Shown: piece after piece, positions 1-6,679 of the stretch
Numbering within the stretch: position 1 is the stretch's first letter
Layout: every line of letters begins with the position of its first letter
NCBI GenBank assembly: GCA_035604635.1
Contig: DATNIC010000003.1
Location: 1 to 64,000 of the forward strand
Source of the DNA: DATNIC01 sp035604635
GTDB lineage: Bacteria; Vulcanimicrobiota; Vulcanimicrobiia; Vulcanimicrobiales; Vulcanimicrobiaceae
Direction of reading: 5' to 3'
DNA length: 64,000 bases
Notes under the pieces: generated by a model
Seen by the model: the letters and a program-made list of their open reading frames with translations, nothing else
What the model was told of the DNA's origin: nothing
Database searches by the model: none
Position numbers and translations under genes: made by a program

Positions 1-225
1 GGGCCGGTCTGCTCCTTTGATGCGCCGGACCGAGTCGTCCCCGTTGAGCCCGACGATGAGCGCGTCGCCCTGCGCGCGCGCCCACGCCAGGTACCCGACG
101 TGACCGGCATGGATGATATCGAAACAGCCGTTGGTGAAGACTACGCGCTTACCGTCCGATCGTTGCCGCTCGCGCCAGCGCACGGCTTCCTCGACATCGA
201 CGACCGAAGCAAAATCGTCAAGCAT
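1..225 (-). CDS. D-glycero-beta-D-manno-heptose 1-phosphate adenylyltransferase (partial)
   Basis: Cytidylyltransferase-fold enzyme that activates heptose 1-phosphate with ATP to give ADP-heptose for the LPS inner core (RfaE domain II / HldE C-terminal type). The ATG lies at 225 and the gene runs off the start of the window, so only the first 75 residues are visible. They contain the nucleotide-binding signature FTNGCFDIIHAGHVGYL followed by LIVGLNGDDSVRRIKG, both typical of the family. It starts 8 nt inside the end of the heptose kinase gene, so the two activities that are fused in E. coli HldE are separate, translationally coupled proteins here. Family assignment is secure; the C-terminus is unseen. 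Confidence 0.93.
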   Translation of the reverse strand, partial: MLDDFASVVDVEEAVRWRERQRSDGKRVVFTNGCFDIIHAGHVGYLAWARAQGDALIVGLNGDDSVRRIKGADRP

Positions 226-1201
226 CGTGGCTTACGAGCGCGACGATCTCAGCGGCCGATGCCGTCGCGGTCCCGAGCTTCTCGACGACCGCTCCGGCGG
301 CGTAGTTGGCCAGCTGCATCGAGACGCTCATCGAAGCGCCGGCGGCGAGCGCGAGCGTGAGGACGGCGACCACCGTATCGCCGGCGCCGCTGACGTCGTA
401 TACCGTTCGCGCGACCGACGGAACTTTCGCGCGCTCGCCGTCACGTCCGAAGAGCGCCATCCCCGCCTCGCCGCGAGTGATAATCACGTAGCGCGAGCGC
501 AACCGCTCGAGCAGATCCGTCCCCGCTCGCTCGAGCGACGCGTCGTCGACGATCTGCGTCCCGGTCGCGCTCGACGTCTCGCCGGCGTTTGGCGCAACGC
601 AGGTCACGTCGGCAAACAAGTCGATGTTCCCGGGCTTCGGATCGGCGACGACGATCCGTGCGCCGAGCGCCGCCTCAACGATCTCACGCGAGAAAAGCCC
701 TTTGTTGTAGTCGCTCAGAACAACGGCGTCGCAGCCCTCGACCGCACGCGCGACGGCGGCCCGGACGCGCTCGCGGTCGACCGGGTCGAGTTCCATCGCG
801 GACTCCCAATCGGCGCGCACGACCTGCTGATTGTGCGCCACGATCCGCGTCTTGCGCGTCGTGGGGCGATCGCGCACCGTGAGGAGTCCCGGCGTATCGA
901 TCGACTTCTCGACGAAGAGCCTGCGGACGCGCTCGCCTTCGGGATCATCGCCCACGACGCCGATGAACGTGACGCGCGCGTCGAGCGCACGTAAATTGTT
1001 TGCGACGTTGGCGGCGCCGCCGAGCGTGAACGAGTGATCGCGCACCGCGACGACTGGAACCGGCGCTTCGGGCGAGACCCGCGTCACCGAACCCCAAATC
1101 CATTCGTCGAGCATCGCATCGCCGACGACGAGGACGCGCCGCCCGGCCATCTGCTTGAGCAGCTCCGCCGCCGTCGGTGCCAAGACCCTAACGTCCGACA
1201 T
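218..1201 (-). CDS. D-glycero-beta-D-manno-heptose-7-phosphate kinase
   Basis: PfkB-family sugar kinase, 327 aa, that phosphorylates heptose 7-phosphate at C1 to the 1,7-bisphosphate in ADP-heptose synthesis. It shows the N-terminal VLVVGDAMLDEWIWG, the substrate-loop GGAANVANNLRAL, and near the C-terminus the PfkB signature DVSGAGDTVVAVL carrying the catalytic Asp and anion hole. The ATG at 1201 was chosen because the kinase fold begins right after it; a longer upstream frame is only the shadow of gmhB. The start overlaps the end of gmhB by 14 nt and the stop overlaps the nucleotidyltransferase by 8 nt, so all three heptose genes are read from one message. Confidence 0.95.
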   Translation of the reverse strand: MSDVRVLAPTAAELLKQMAGRRVLVVGDAMLDEWIWGSVTRVSPEAPVPVVAVRDHSFTLGGAANVANNLRALDARVTFIGVVGDDPEGERVRRLFVEKSIDTPGLLTVRDRPTTRKTRIVAHNQQVVRADWESAMELDPVDRERVRAAVARAVEGCDAVVLSDYNKGLFSREIVEAALGARIVVADPKPGNIDLFADVTCVAPNAGETSSATGTQIVDDASLERAGTDLLERLRSRYVIITRGEAGMALFGRDGERAKVPSVARTVYDVSGAGDTVVAVLTLALAAGASMSVSMQLANYAAGAVVEKLGTATASAAEIVALVSHDA

Positions 1202-1715
1202 GCTCGACGATCCAACGCGCTGCATCGACGAACGAGCGAGCGCGATAGTCGGGCTCGGGTCCGGCGTACGGATAGTCTTCGGACGGCATGAGAACACCCG
1301 GCAGGCCCGCGTTGCGCGCGAGATTGATGTCCGCATCACGATCGCCGACCACGACGCTCGTGAGGAGATCGAGAGCGTGCTCTCGTGCAGCCCGCTCGAC
1401 CATTCCGGCTGCCGGCTTGCGACAGGCGCAGCCGTCCTTGTAATGCGGACAAAAGTAGAACGCATCGACGTCGACGCCGTGACCACGAAGCTGCGATCGC
1501 AATTCGTCTTGCACCCGCACGACGACGTCTTCGCCAAAATACCCGCGCGCAACGCCCGACTGATTGCTCACGACGATCTTCGCAAAACCCGCATCACCAA
1601 GTGCCTTCAGCCCTTCAACAACGGTCGGCATCAGTTCGACGTCCTTCGGATCCCTAACGAAGCCCTTGTCGACCATGAGCGTGCCGTCTCTATCCAGGAA
1701 CACAGCCTTTCTCAG
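1188..1715 (-). CDS. gmhB: D-glycero-beta-D-manno-heptose-1,7-bisphosphate 7-phosphatase
   Basis: HAD-family phosphatase (175 aa) that removes the 7-phosphate of heptose 1,7-bisphosphate. The nucleophile motif FLDRDGT gives the DxD pair (D8 and D10), and a zinc-binding loop CPHYKDGCACRKPAAGM is characteristic of GmhB. A GTG at 1703 would delete the conserved RKAV strand. I prefer the CTG at 1715: an in-frame TAA lies immediately upstream of it, it is 10 nt after a GGAG box exactly as in the other four genes carrying the same leader element, and it overlaps the stop of the leader ORF (CTGA). A CTG start is inference; the protein family is secure. Confidence 0.9.
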   Translation of the reverse strand: MRKAVFLDRDGTLMVDKGFVRDPKDVELMPTVVEGLKALGDAGFAKIVVSNQSGVARGYFGEDVVVRVQDELRSQLRGHGVDVDAFYFCPHYKDGCACRKPAAGMVERAAREHALDLLTSVVVGDRDADINLARNAGLPGVLMPSEDYPYAGPEPDYRARSFVDAARWIVEHVGR

Positions 1716-1798
1716 TTAAACGGCGCTCCGCCCCAGGCTCCGCGCCCCCCACGCGAAGCGTGGGGCCCCCAAATCACACGCGCGCTCATCATTTTCAT
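1712..1798 (-). CDS. leader ORF of gmhB, 28 aa, overlaps the gmhB start
   Basis: Short frame starting at ATG 1798 inside the leader element and ending with TGA at 1714-1712, so stop and proposed gmhB start share CTGA. Its C-terminal half reads WGPHASRGGRGAWGGAP, nearly the same as the leader ORFs before parA and gyrB. The similarity could simply follow from conserved RNA sequence, so coding status is unproven. No strong Shine-Dalgarno precedes it. Predicted role, if translated: deliver ribosomes to gmhB by termination-reinitiation. Confidence 0.4.
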   Translation of the reverse strand: MKMMSARVIWGPHASRGGRGAWGGAPFN

Positions 1799-1827
1799 AG
1801 CTCTTAATTCCCCGAGGGCGCGCTTAA
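1716..1827 (-). promoter_or_regulatory. leader RNA element copy 1 (before gmhB)
   Basis: Copy of the five-member family, between gmhA and gmhB. Outer stem: GCGCGC at 1818-1823 with GCGCGC at 1780-1785, enclosing the invariant CCCTCGGGG. Second hairpin: ccccacgc (1747-1754), loop gaa, gcgtgggg (1758-1765). Terminal box GGAGCGCC occupies 1729-1722, with GGCGC just upstream able to pair to its GCGCC. GGAG ends 10 nt before CTG 1715. Because it lies inside an operon it is an intercistronic rather than a promoter-proximal leader. Confidence 0.8.
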
Positions 1828-1839
1828 CAACATTGTCAT
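1804..1839 (-). CDS. micro-ORF (11 aa) overlapping the gmhA stop
   Basis: ATG at 1839 shares ATGA with the gmhA stop codon and the frame ends at TAA 1806-1804, just before the 28-aa leader ORF. It reads MTMLLSAPSGN; the SAPSG part matches the start of the leader ORFs before fabF and obgE. With the next leader ORF it would form a chain gmhA stop, micro-ORF, leader ORF, gmhB. Too short to call as a gene on its own; recorded because the overlap geometry recurs in this genome. Confidence 0.25.
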   Translation of the reverse strand: MTMLLSAPSGN

Positions 1840-2423
1840 AAGAAGAGTTCTTGTTCGACCAGGTCGCAGATGATGTGACCCATCGTGATGTGCACTTCTT
1901 GGACGATGGCCGAGTATCCGTCGGGGCCGACGAGCGCGAGATCCGCGATCTCGGCGACGCGTCCGCCGCCGTTCCCGGTAAAGGTAACCGTCGTTGCGCC
2001 CATTCGCTTGGCGGCCTCGAGCGCCATGACGATGTTGCGCGACATTCCACTGGTCGTGATCCCGACGACGACGTCGCCCGGCTGCACGAACGCTTCGACT
2101 TGCCGCTCGAAGACGTGCTCGTAGCCGAAGTCATTCGCGATCGCCGTCACGGCGGAGGGATTGATCGAGAACGCCTCCGACGGAAGGCCGGGGCGTTCGC
2201 GCAGGAAACGGCCCGAGAATTCGGCGGCGAGATGCTGAGCGTCGGCGGCGCTCCCGCCGTTGCCGAACCAATAAACGCGGCGTTTTGCGCGAAACGCCTT
2301 CACGAGCGCAGTGACGATCGCGGCAACCTGCGCTCCGTAACGCGGCTCTTCGATCAGTCCGCGGCGGTCGGCGAGCAGCTCGGAGTAAGCGCGTTTGGCG
2401 CGCGCGTCTAGGGTTCGATCCAC
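1836..2423 (-). CDS. gmhA: phosphoheptose isomerase (sedoheptulose 7-phosphate isomerase)
   Basis: SIS-domain isomerase of 195 aa that converts sedoheptulose 7-phosphate to D-glycero-D-manno-heptose 7-phosphate, the first step toward ADP-heptose. Diagnostic segments are FGNGGSAADAQHLAAEFSGR (phosphosugar loop), GDVVVGITTSGMSRN, and the C-terminal EVHITMGHIICDLVEQ that supplies active-site residues. The GTG start at 2423 overlaps the accB stop by 16 nt, and a near-normal family length supports it. It is followed by a leader-element copy and gmhB, giving all four heptose activities in one operon. Confidence 0.95.
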   Translation of the reverse strand: MDRTLDARAKRAYSELLADRRGLIEEPRYGAQVAAIVTALVKAFRAKRRVYWFGNGGSAADAQHLAAEFSGRFLRERPGLPSEAFSINPSAVTAIANDFGYEHVFERQVEAFVQPGDVVVGITTSGMSRNIVMALEAAKRMGATTVTFTGNGGGRVAEIADLALVGPDGYSAIVQEVHITMGHIICDLVEQELFL

Positions 2424-2839
2424 AACAAGTCCTCACCGGCGGTGACGAGCTGGCCGCTCTGGGGGAGGATGCGCGTGACGATCCCGGCATAGTCGCTCGT
2501 GATCTCGTTCATCATCTTCATCGCTTCCAAGATGCACACGACTTGCCCGGTTTCGACGCGATCGCCGACCTCGATGAACGGCGCGGCGTCGGGCGACGGC
2601 GAGCGGTAAAAGATACCGACGAGCGGTGCCGTCATCCGTCGCACGTTTGGCGGCGGCTCATCGTGCGGCGCGCCGGCGGGCGATCCAACCGCGGCCGGCG
2701 CCGATGCGGGGGCCGGGGCCGCAGGGTCGCGCCGGACCAACTCGTAGGTCGAACCGTCGACGCGCAAAGTGAGCGCATCGAGGCCATACTCGCGCATGAT
2801 GCCCAAGAGGGTTTCGATCCTCGCCTTCTCGTCGCTCAT
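2408..2839 (-). CDS. accB: biotin carboxyl carrier protein of acetyl-CoA carboxylase
   Basis: BCCP subunit (143 aa), which carries carboxybiotin between the biotin carboxylase and carboxyltransferase of acetyl-CoA carboxylase in fatty acid synthesis. An N-terminal helical segment (about 1-36), a Pro/Ala-rich linker (40-65) and a biotinyl domain (about 70-143) are visible. The biotinylation motif EAMKM places the modified lysine at K108. Its ATG overlaps the hisS stop (ATGA). Unusually accC is not adjacent; the partners must lie elsewhere. Confidence 0.95.
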   Translation of the reverse strand: MSDEKARIETLLGIMREYGLDALTLRVDGSTYELVRRDPAAPAPASAPAAVGSPAGAPHDEPPPNVRRMTAPLVGIFYRSPSPDAAPFIEVGDRVETGQVVCILEAMKMMNEITSDYAGIVTRILPQSGQLVTAGEDLLWIEP

Positions 2840-4113
2840 TCTCGGGCCGCTTCGACGAGCGCGCGCGCGGTCTCTTCGACAGTCGACGCCGCGATGCGCC
2901 GATCGCTTCGCGCGATCAGGTCGCGCAAGACGACCTCGCCCTTAGCGAGCTCTTCATCACCGACGATCACCGCGTACCGCGCGCCGTTGCGATCGGCAGC
3001 CTTGAATTGCGCCGTCAGCTTTCGATCGCCGTAGTCCATGAAGGCCATAACCCCGTCGCCGCGCAGCGCGGCGACGATCGAAGTGAGAAAACTCCGCGCT
3101 CGCTCGCCCAGCGCGATCGCTTGAAAGCCGGAGCGCGCCGGCTCGCCTTGGCCGCCGCGCGCTCGCAAGACCATCAGGAAGCGCTCGATTCCCAGGCCGA
3201 AGCCGACCGCCGGCGTCGGCGGACCGCCTAGCGACTCGACGAGCCCGTCGTAACGTCCGCCGCCGCAAAGCGCATTCTGCGCGCCGAGCGCCTCGCTGCG
3301 AATCTCGAAGACCGTACGCGTATAGTAGTCGAAGCCGCGGACGATCAGAGGGTCGAGCGCATACGGAACTTTCGCCGCATCCAGATAGCGCACGATCGCA
3401 TCGAAATGCGCCCGGCACGGCGCGCACAGATAGTCGATGAATTTCGGCGCGCTCGCGATGAACGGCGCATCTTCGGGGGACTTGCTATCGAGCAGGCGCA
3501 GCGGATTGCGCTCCAGCCGGCGCTGCGAGTCGCCGGACAGCGCCGCGATATGCGGCCGAAAGTACGCGAGCAGCGCCTGGCGGTACGCGGGACGGCAGCC
3601 CTCGTCGCCGATCGAATTGATTTGCAGCTTCGCGTCCGCGATTCCGTGCTGCAAGACCAATTGCATTGCCAGTTGCATGACCTCGACGTCGGCTTCGGGC
3701 TCGCCGTAGCCGAGGCACTCGACGCCGAACTGATTGGCTTGCCGATAGCGTCCGGCTTGCGGCCGTTCGTAGCGGAAAAACGGGCCGATGTAGTAGAGGC
3801 GAAGAGGACCCTGGGCGAGCAGGTTGTGCTGCAGGACCGCGCGCACGACCGGAGCGGTCCATTCCGGGCGCAAGGTCATGCTGCGGCCACCCTTGTCGAC
3901 AAACGTGTACATCTCTTTTTCGACGATGTCGGTCGTCTCGCCGACGCCGCGGACGAAGAGCTCCGTCGCCTCGAACATCGGCGTGCGGATCTCGCCGTAG
4001 CCGAAACGGTGCGCGAGGGTGCGGATCTGCGCTTCGAGCCGGTTCCATTCGGCCGACTCAGGCGGATAGACGTCGGCGGTCCCGCGCGGCGCCGTGATCT
4101 TAGGGGCGGCCAT
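2836..4113 (-). CDS. hisS: histidyl-tRNA synthetase
   Basis: Class II aminoacyl-tRNA synthetase, 425 aa, attaching histidine to tRNA-His. It begins with the family signature PRGTADVYPPES, has the histidine-binding segment RGFDYYTRTVFEI, the GGRYDGLVE loop and motif 3 GFGLGIERFLMVL, and ends in an anticodon-binding domain (about 330-425). ATG 4113 is preceded by AGGGG at good spacing; a longer frame from 4173 has no family support. First gene of the hisS-accB-gmhA-gmhB-heptose operon, divergent from the small ORF at 4172. Confidence 0.96.
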   Translation of the reverse strand: MAAPKITAPRGTADVYPPESAEWNRLEAQIRTLAHRFGYGEIRTPMFEATELFVRGVGETTDIVEKEMYTFVDKGGRSMTLRPEWTAPVVRAVLQHNLLAQGPLRLYYIGPFFRYERPQAGRYRQANQFGVECLGYGEPEADVEVMQLAMQLVLQHGIADAKLQINSIGDEGCRPAYRQALLAYFRPHIAALSGDSQRRLERNPLRLLDSKSPEDAPFIASAPKFIDYLCAPCRAHFDAIVRYLDAAKVPYALDPLIVRGFDYYTRTVFEIRSEALGAQNALCGGGRYDGLVESLGGPPTPAVGFGLGIERFLMVLRARGGQGEPARSGFQAIALGERARSFLTSIVAALRGDGVMAFMDYGDRKLTAQFKAADRNGARYAVIVGDEELAKGEVVLRDLIARSDRRIAASTVEETARALVEAARE

Positions 4114-4159
4114 CAAGGCCCCTGTATTCCTTCCTACAGCGCGGAGCACTCCCAACGGG

Positions 4160-4165
4160 TACAAT
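4160..4165 (+). promoter_or_regulatory. -10 box TACAAT, 6 nt before an ATG
   Basis: TACAAT at 4160-4165 lies 6 nt upstream of ATG 4172, so a transcript from it would start at or within a base or two of the start codon (leaderless). No good -35 hexamer is visible at the right distance, which keeps confidence modest. Confidence 0.35.
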
Positions 4166-4171
4166 CCGGAC

Positions 4172-4402
4172 ATGCGCAGACCGATGCCGCCGATCGCTTG
4201 GGCCGCCTTGACCCCGCTCCAGCGCGCCCGCCTGCGACTCTACTGGCGAACCTACGCCGCGACCCAACCGACGGCCAAGCGCGCTTGGGGGATGGCCGCT
4301 GCGCTTGGCCGGTACTACGTCACCCAGGCCTACCGGAAGCGCGATTGGGACGACGGGCCGATCGAACCCGTGCGTCCGGCCGATTCGATCAGTCGTCCTT
4401 AG
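4172..4402 (+). CDS. small hypothetical protein, 76 aa
   Basis: Possible gene between divergent hisS and convergent gloA. From ATG 4172 it encodes a basic, aromatic-rich peptide (LQRARLRLYWRTYAAT, then LGRYYVTQAYRKRDW) with no signal peptide, membrane helix or motif I recognise. A TACAAT box lies just before the ATG, suggesting a leaderless mRNA. Its last 14 nt overlap the gloA end. In this GC-rich genome chance frames are common, so it may not be real; the ordered tyrosine/tryptophan-rich core and intergenic position argue mildly for it. Confidence 0.4.
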   Translation: MRRPMPPIAWAALTPLQRARLRLYWRTYAATQPTAKRAWGMAAALGRYYVTQAYRKRDWDDGPIEPVRPADSISRP

Positions 4403-4775
4403 GCTCGAGCAGCTCGACCGGAATCCCGTTGGGATCCTCGACGAAGGCAATCGTGCGCGTCCCGTTGGGTGATTTCTTGGGCTCCTTGACGACTTTCACG
4501 CCGGCTGCGCGCAGCCGCTCGATCGTCGCCGCGACGTCGTCGACCTCGACGGCGAGGTGCTCGTAGCGATTGCCGAGCTCGTAAGGCGCGTGATCTTCGA
4601 GATCGTAGACCAGCTCGATATACGCCTCCCAATCCGAGCCGACGAATGCCATGTCGGCGTTGCCCGGATAGTGCACGGGCCCGCGCAAGAGCTTCAAGCC
4701 CAGCTTCCCGGTATAGAACTCGATCGACTTCGCCATGTCGTTGACGAAGATCGACGTGTGCAGATAGCGCGGCAT
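4389..4775 (-). CDS. gloA: glyoxalase I-type lactoylglutathione lyase
   Basis: Vicinal-oxygen-chelate protein of 128 aa, the length of bacterial GloA. The expected metal ligands are visible: H6 in the first strand (YLHTSIFV), the Glu of AYIELV, the His of YEHLAVEV and the Glu of IPVELLEP near the C-terminus. It probably isomerises the hemithioacetal of methylglyoxal and a low-molecular-weight thiol; the actual thiol in this lineage cannot be told from sequence. An extended -10 (TGGTATTCT) and AGGA box sit directly upstream of ATG 4775 on the minus strand. Confidence 0.85.
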   Translation of the reverse strand: MPRYLHTSIFVNDMAKSIEFYTGKLGLKLLRGPVHYPGNADMAFVGSDWEAYIELVYDLEDHAPYELGNRYEHLAVEVDDVAATIERLRAAGVKVVKEPKKSPNGTRTIAFVEDPNGIPVELLEPKDD

Positions 4776-4827
4776 AGTCTTCCTAGAATACCATAGATGC
4801 GGAGCAGGATGCTCGGGAGCTGCTAGC

Positions 4828-5115
4828 TTATCGGGTGACGACGTGCAACAGTGCGAACGGGGCCGTGAGGACGGCCCCCACCACGTAGAACACCGCGAAG
4901 ACGCCGAGCGAACGCGCCGGCCCCGCGACGAGCGCGCAAACGACCGGAGCGATCGCGAGCATCGGCGTCACTTGGTTGCGCAGCGCCGCCAATTCTTCGC
5001 TGCGATCGAGATCGAGGAAATTCCAAATCGAATTCGCGATTGCGAGCGCGACACCGATGACCACGACGTACGTGATGACCCGGACGATGAATCCCGCAAA
5101 TCCGCGCGCGCTCAT
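4828..5115 (-). CDS. small integral membrane protein, 95 aa
   Basis: Hydrophobic protein with about three predicted membrane segments: residues 8-30 (FIVRVITYVVVIGVALAIAN), about 50-68 and about 70-90. A short charged stretch (DLDRSEELAALRNQ) separates the first from the rest. I do not recognise the family. ATG 5115 is one base past the purH stop, so it is the last gene of the fabF-rnc-smc-purH run. Co-transcription gives no clear functional hint. Confidence 0.75.
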   Translation of the reverse strand: MSARGFAGFIVRVITYVVVIGVALAIANSIWNFLDLDRSEELAALRNQVTPMLAIAPVVCALVAGPARSLGVFAVFYVVGAVLTAPFALLHVVTR

Positions 5116-5116
5116 G

Positions 5117-6679
5117 TCAGTGCAGGAAGTAGCGGTAGTTGGAAAAGACCAGCGCGATTGCGCGCTCGTCGGCAGCTTTGATGACGTCCCGGTCGCGGAT
5201 GGAGCCGCTTGGCGCGATGACGGCCGTGCACCCGGCGTCGGCGGCGGCGATCAGTCCGTCGGGGAACGGGAAGAAGCCGTCGCTCGCGCAGGCCGAACCC
5301 GACGCGAACGCGCCTGCCCGCTCGCCGGCGATCTTGACGGCGCTCACGCGATTCGTTTGCCCAGCGCAGATCCCTCGCGAAACCCCATCGCGGACGACGA
5401 CGACACCGTTGCTCTTCACGTGCCGTACGACGTCCCAAGCAAACGAGAGATCGTTCCACTCCGCCGGGCTCGGCGCACGCTTCGAAACGACGGTCCAGTG
5501 TTCGGCGGTCGCGCCCGGATCGTCGTCTTCGGCGAGGATCCCACCCAGGGCGCTACGGACCCGCAGCTCGCGGGCGATTTGGGCCGGAAACGTCGCCGGA
5601 TATCGGATGATACGCAGGTTCTTCTTGCGCTGCAGCAGCGCGAGAGCATCGGCGTCGAACCCCGGCGCCGCGACGATCTCGAGAAAAAAGTCGCCGAGCG
5701 CCTCGGCGCTCTTCTTGTCGATCGTGCCGTCGACTGCGATGATCCCGCCGTACGCCGAGATCGGGTCGGCGTCGAGCGCGAGCCTGACGGCTGCCGCGAC
5801 CTCATCGCGTTCAGCGACGCCGCACGGAACGGTGTGCTTGACGATCGCAGCGCGGTGCTCTCCGTGCTCCGCTACGTCGGCGGCGCCGCTGGGCGCGCGG
5901 ACTAGGAGCCGCAAGGTCGCATCGAGATCGAGCAGATTGTTATACGAAAGATCTTTGCCCCAGAGCTGTTCCGGCAGCTCGTGCCCGTGGCTCAGATAGA
6001 ATGCCGCGCGCGACTGCGGATTCTCTCCGTAGCGCAGCGACTGCGCGAGCGGCATCGTAAGAGCGAGCGATCCCGGGAGCTCGTTCGCGCTCAGGCCCGC
6101 TTCCAAATAGCGCGCGATCGAGGCATCGTATTCGGCAGTCCGCTCGAAAGCGCGCGTTGCCAAGCGCCGCCGCACCGCCCGATCGACGCCGGCCGGAAGC
6201 GCATTTATGAGCTCCCGGTATTGGTCAGGATCGATCAGGACCGTGACGTGCGCGAAGTTCTTTGCAGCTGCCCGAATCAGCGAGACGCCGCCGATATCAA
6301 TCTGTTCGACCGCCTCTTCGAGCGACGCGCCGGGCTGCGCAACCGTCGCTTCGAACGGATAGAGGTTCACGACGACCGTCGAGATCGCGGGGATGCCGTG
6401 CGACTGGGCTTCGGAGAGATGCGTGGCGTTGCTGCGATCGGCCAGGATCCCCCCGAAGACGCGCGGATGCAGGGTCTTCACCCGGCCGTCGAACAGCGAC
6501 GGAAAACCGGTGAGTTCGGCGACATCGCGCGCATCGATCCCCTGCTCGAGCAGGTGCGTGCGCGTCCCGCCCGTCGCGTAGAGCGTTAAGCCCGAAGCGA
6601 CGAGCGCGCGCGCAAGATCGGCCACACCGCGACGCTCGTAGACGGAGAGCAGCGCCGCGGGTTTGATATCAATGGGCAA
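5117..6679 (-). CDS. purH: bifunctional AICAR formyltransferase / IMP cyclohydrolase
   Basis: 520-aa enzyme for the last two steps of IMP synthesis: formylation of AICAR with 10-formyl-THF, then ring closure. The N-terminal MGS-like cyclohydrolase domain (about 1-195) includes LYATGGTRTHLLEQGI and IGGVSLIRAAAKN; the transformylase domain contains LRYGENPQS, IVKHTVPCGVA and SDGFFPFPDG. The TTG start at 6679 overlaps the smc stop by 11 nt, the same geometry as rnc/smc, and yields a complete N-terminus. Confidence 0.96.
   Translation of the reverse strand: MPIDIKPAALLSVYERRGVADLARALVASGLTLYATGGTRTHLLEQGIDARDVAELTGFPSLFDGRVKTLHPRVFGGILADRSNATHLSEAQSHGIPAISTVVVNLYPFEATVAQPGASLEEAVEQIDIGGVSLIRAAAKNFAHVTVLIDPDQYRELINALPAGVDRAVRRRLATRAFERTAEYDASIARYLEAGLSANELPGSLALTMPLAQSLRYGENPQSRAAFYLSHGHELPEQLWGKDLSYNNLLDLDATLRLLVRAPSGAADVAEHGEHRAAIVKHTVPCGVAERDEVAAAVRLALDADPISAYGGIIAVDGTIDKKSAEALGDFFLEIVAAPGFDADALALLQRKKNLRIIRYPATFPAQIARELRVRSALGGILAEDDDPGATAEHWTVVSKRAPSPAEWNDLSFAWDVVRHVKSNGVVVVRDGVSRGICAGQTNRVSAVKIAGERAGAFASGSACASDGFFPFPDGLIAAADAGCTAVIAPSGSIRDRDVIKAADERAIALVFSNYRYFLH

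Noticed and set aside
218..1552. 444-aa extended frame for the heptose kinase
   Set aside because: The first 117 residues are an out-of-frame shadow of gmhB; kinase homology starts at ATG 1201.
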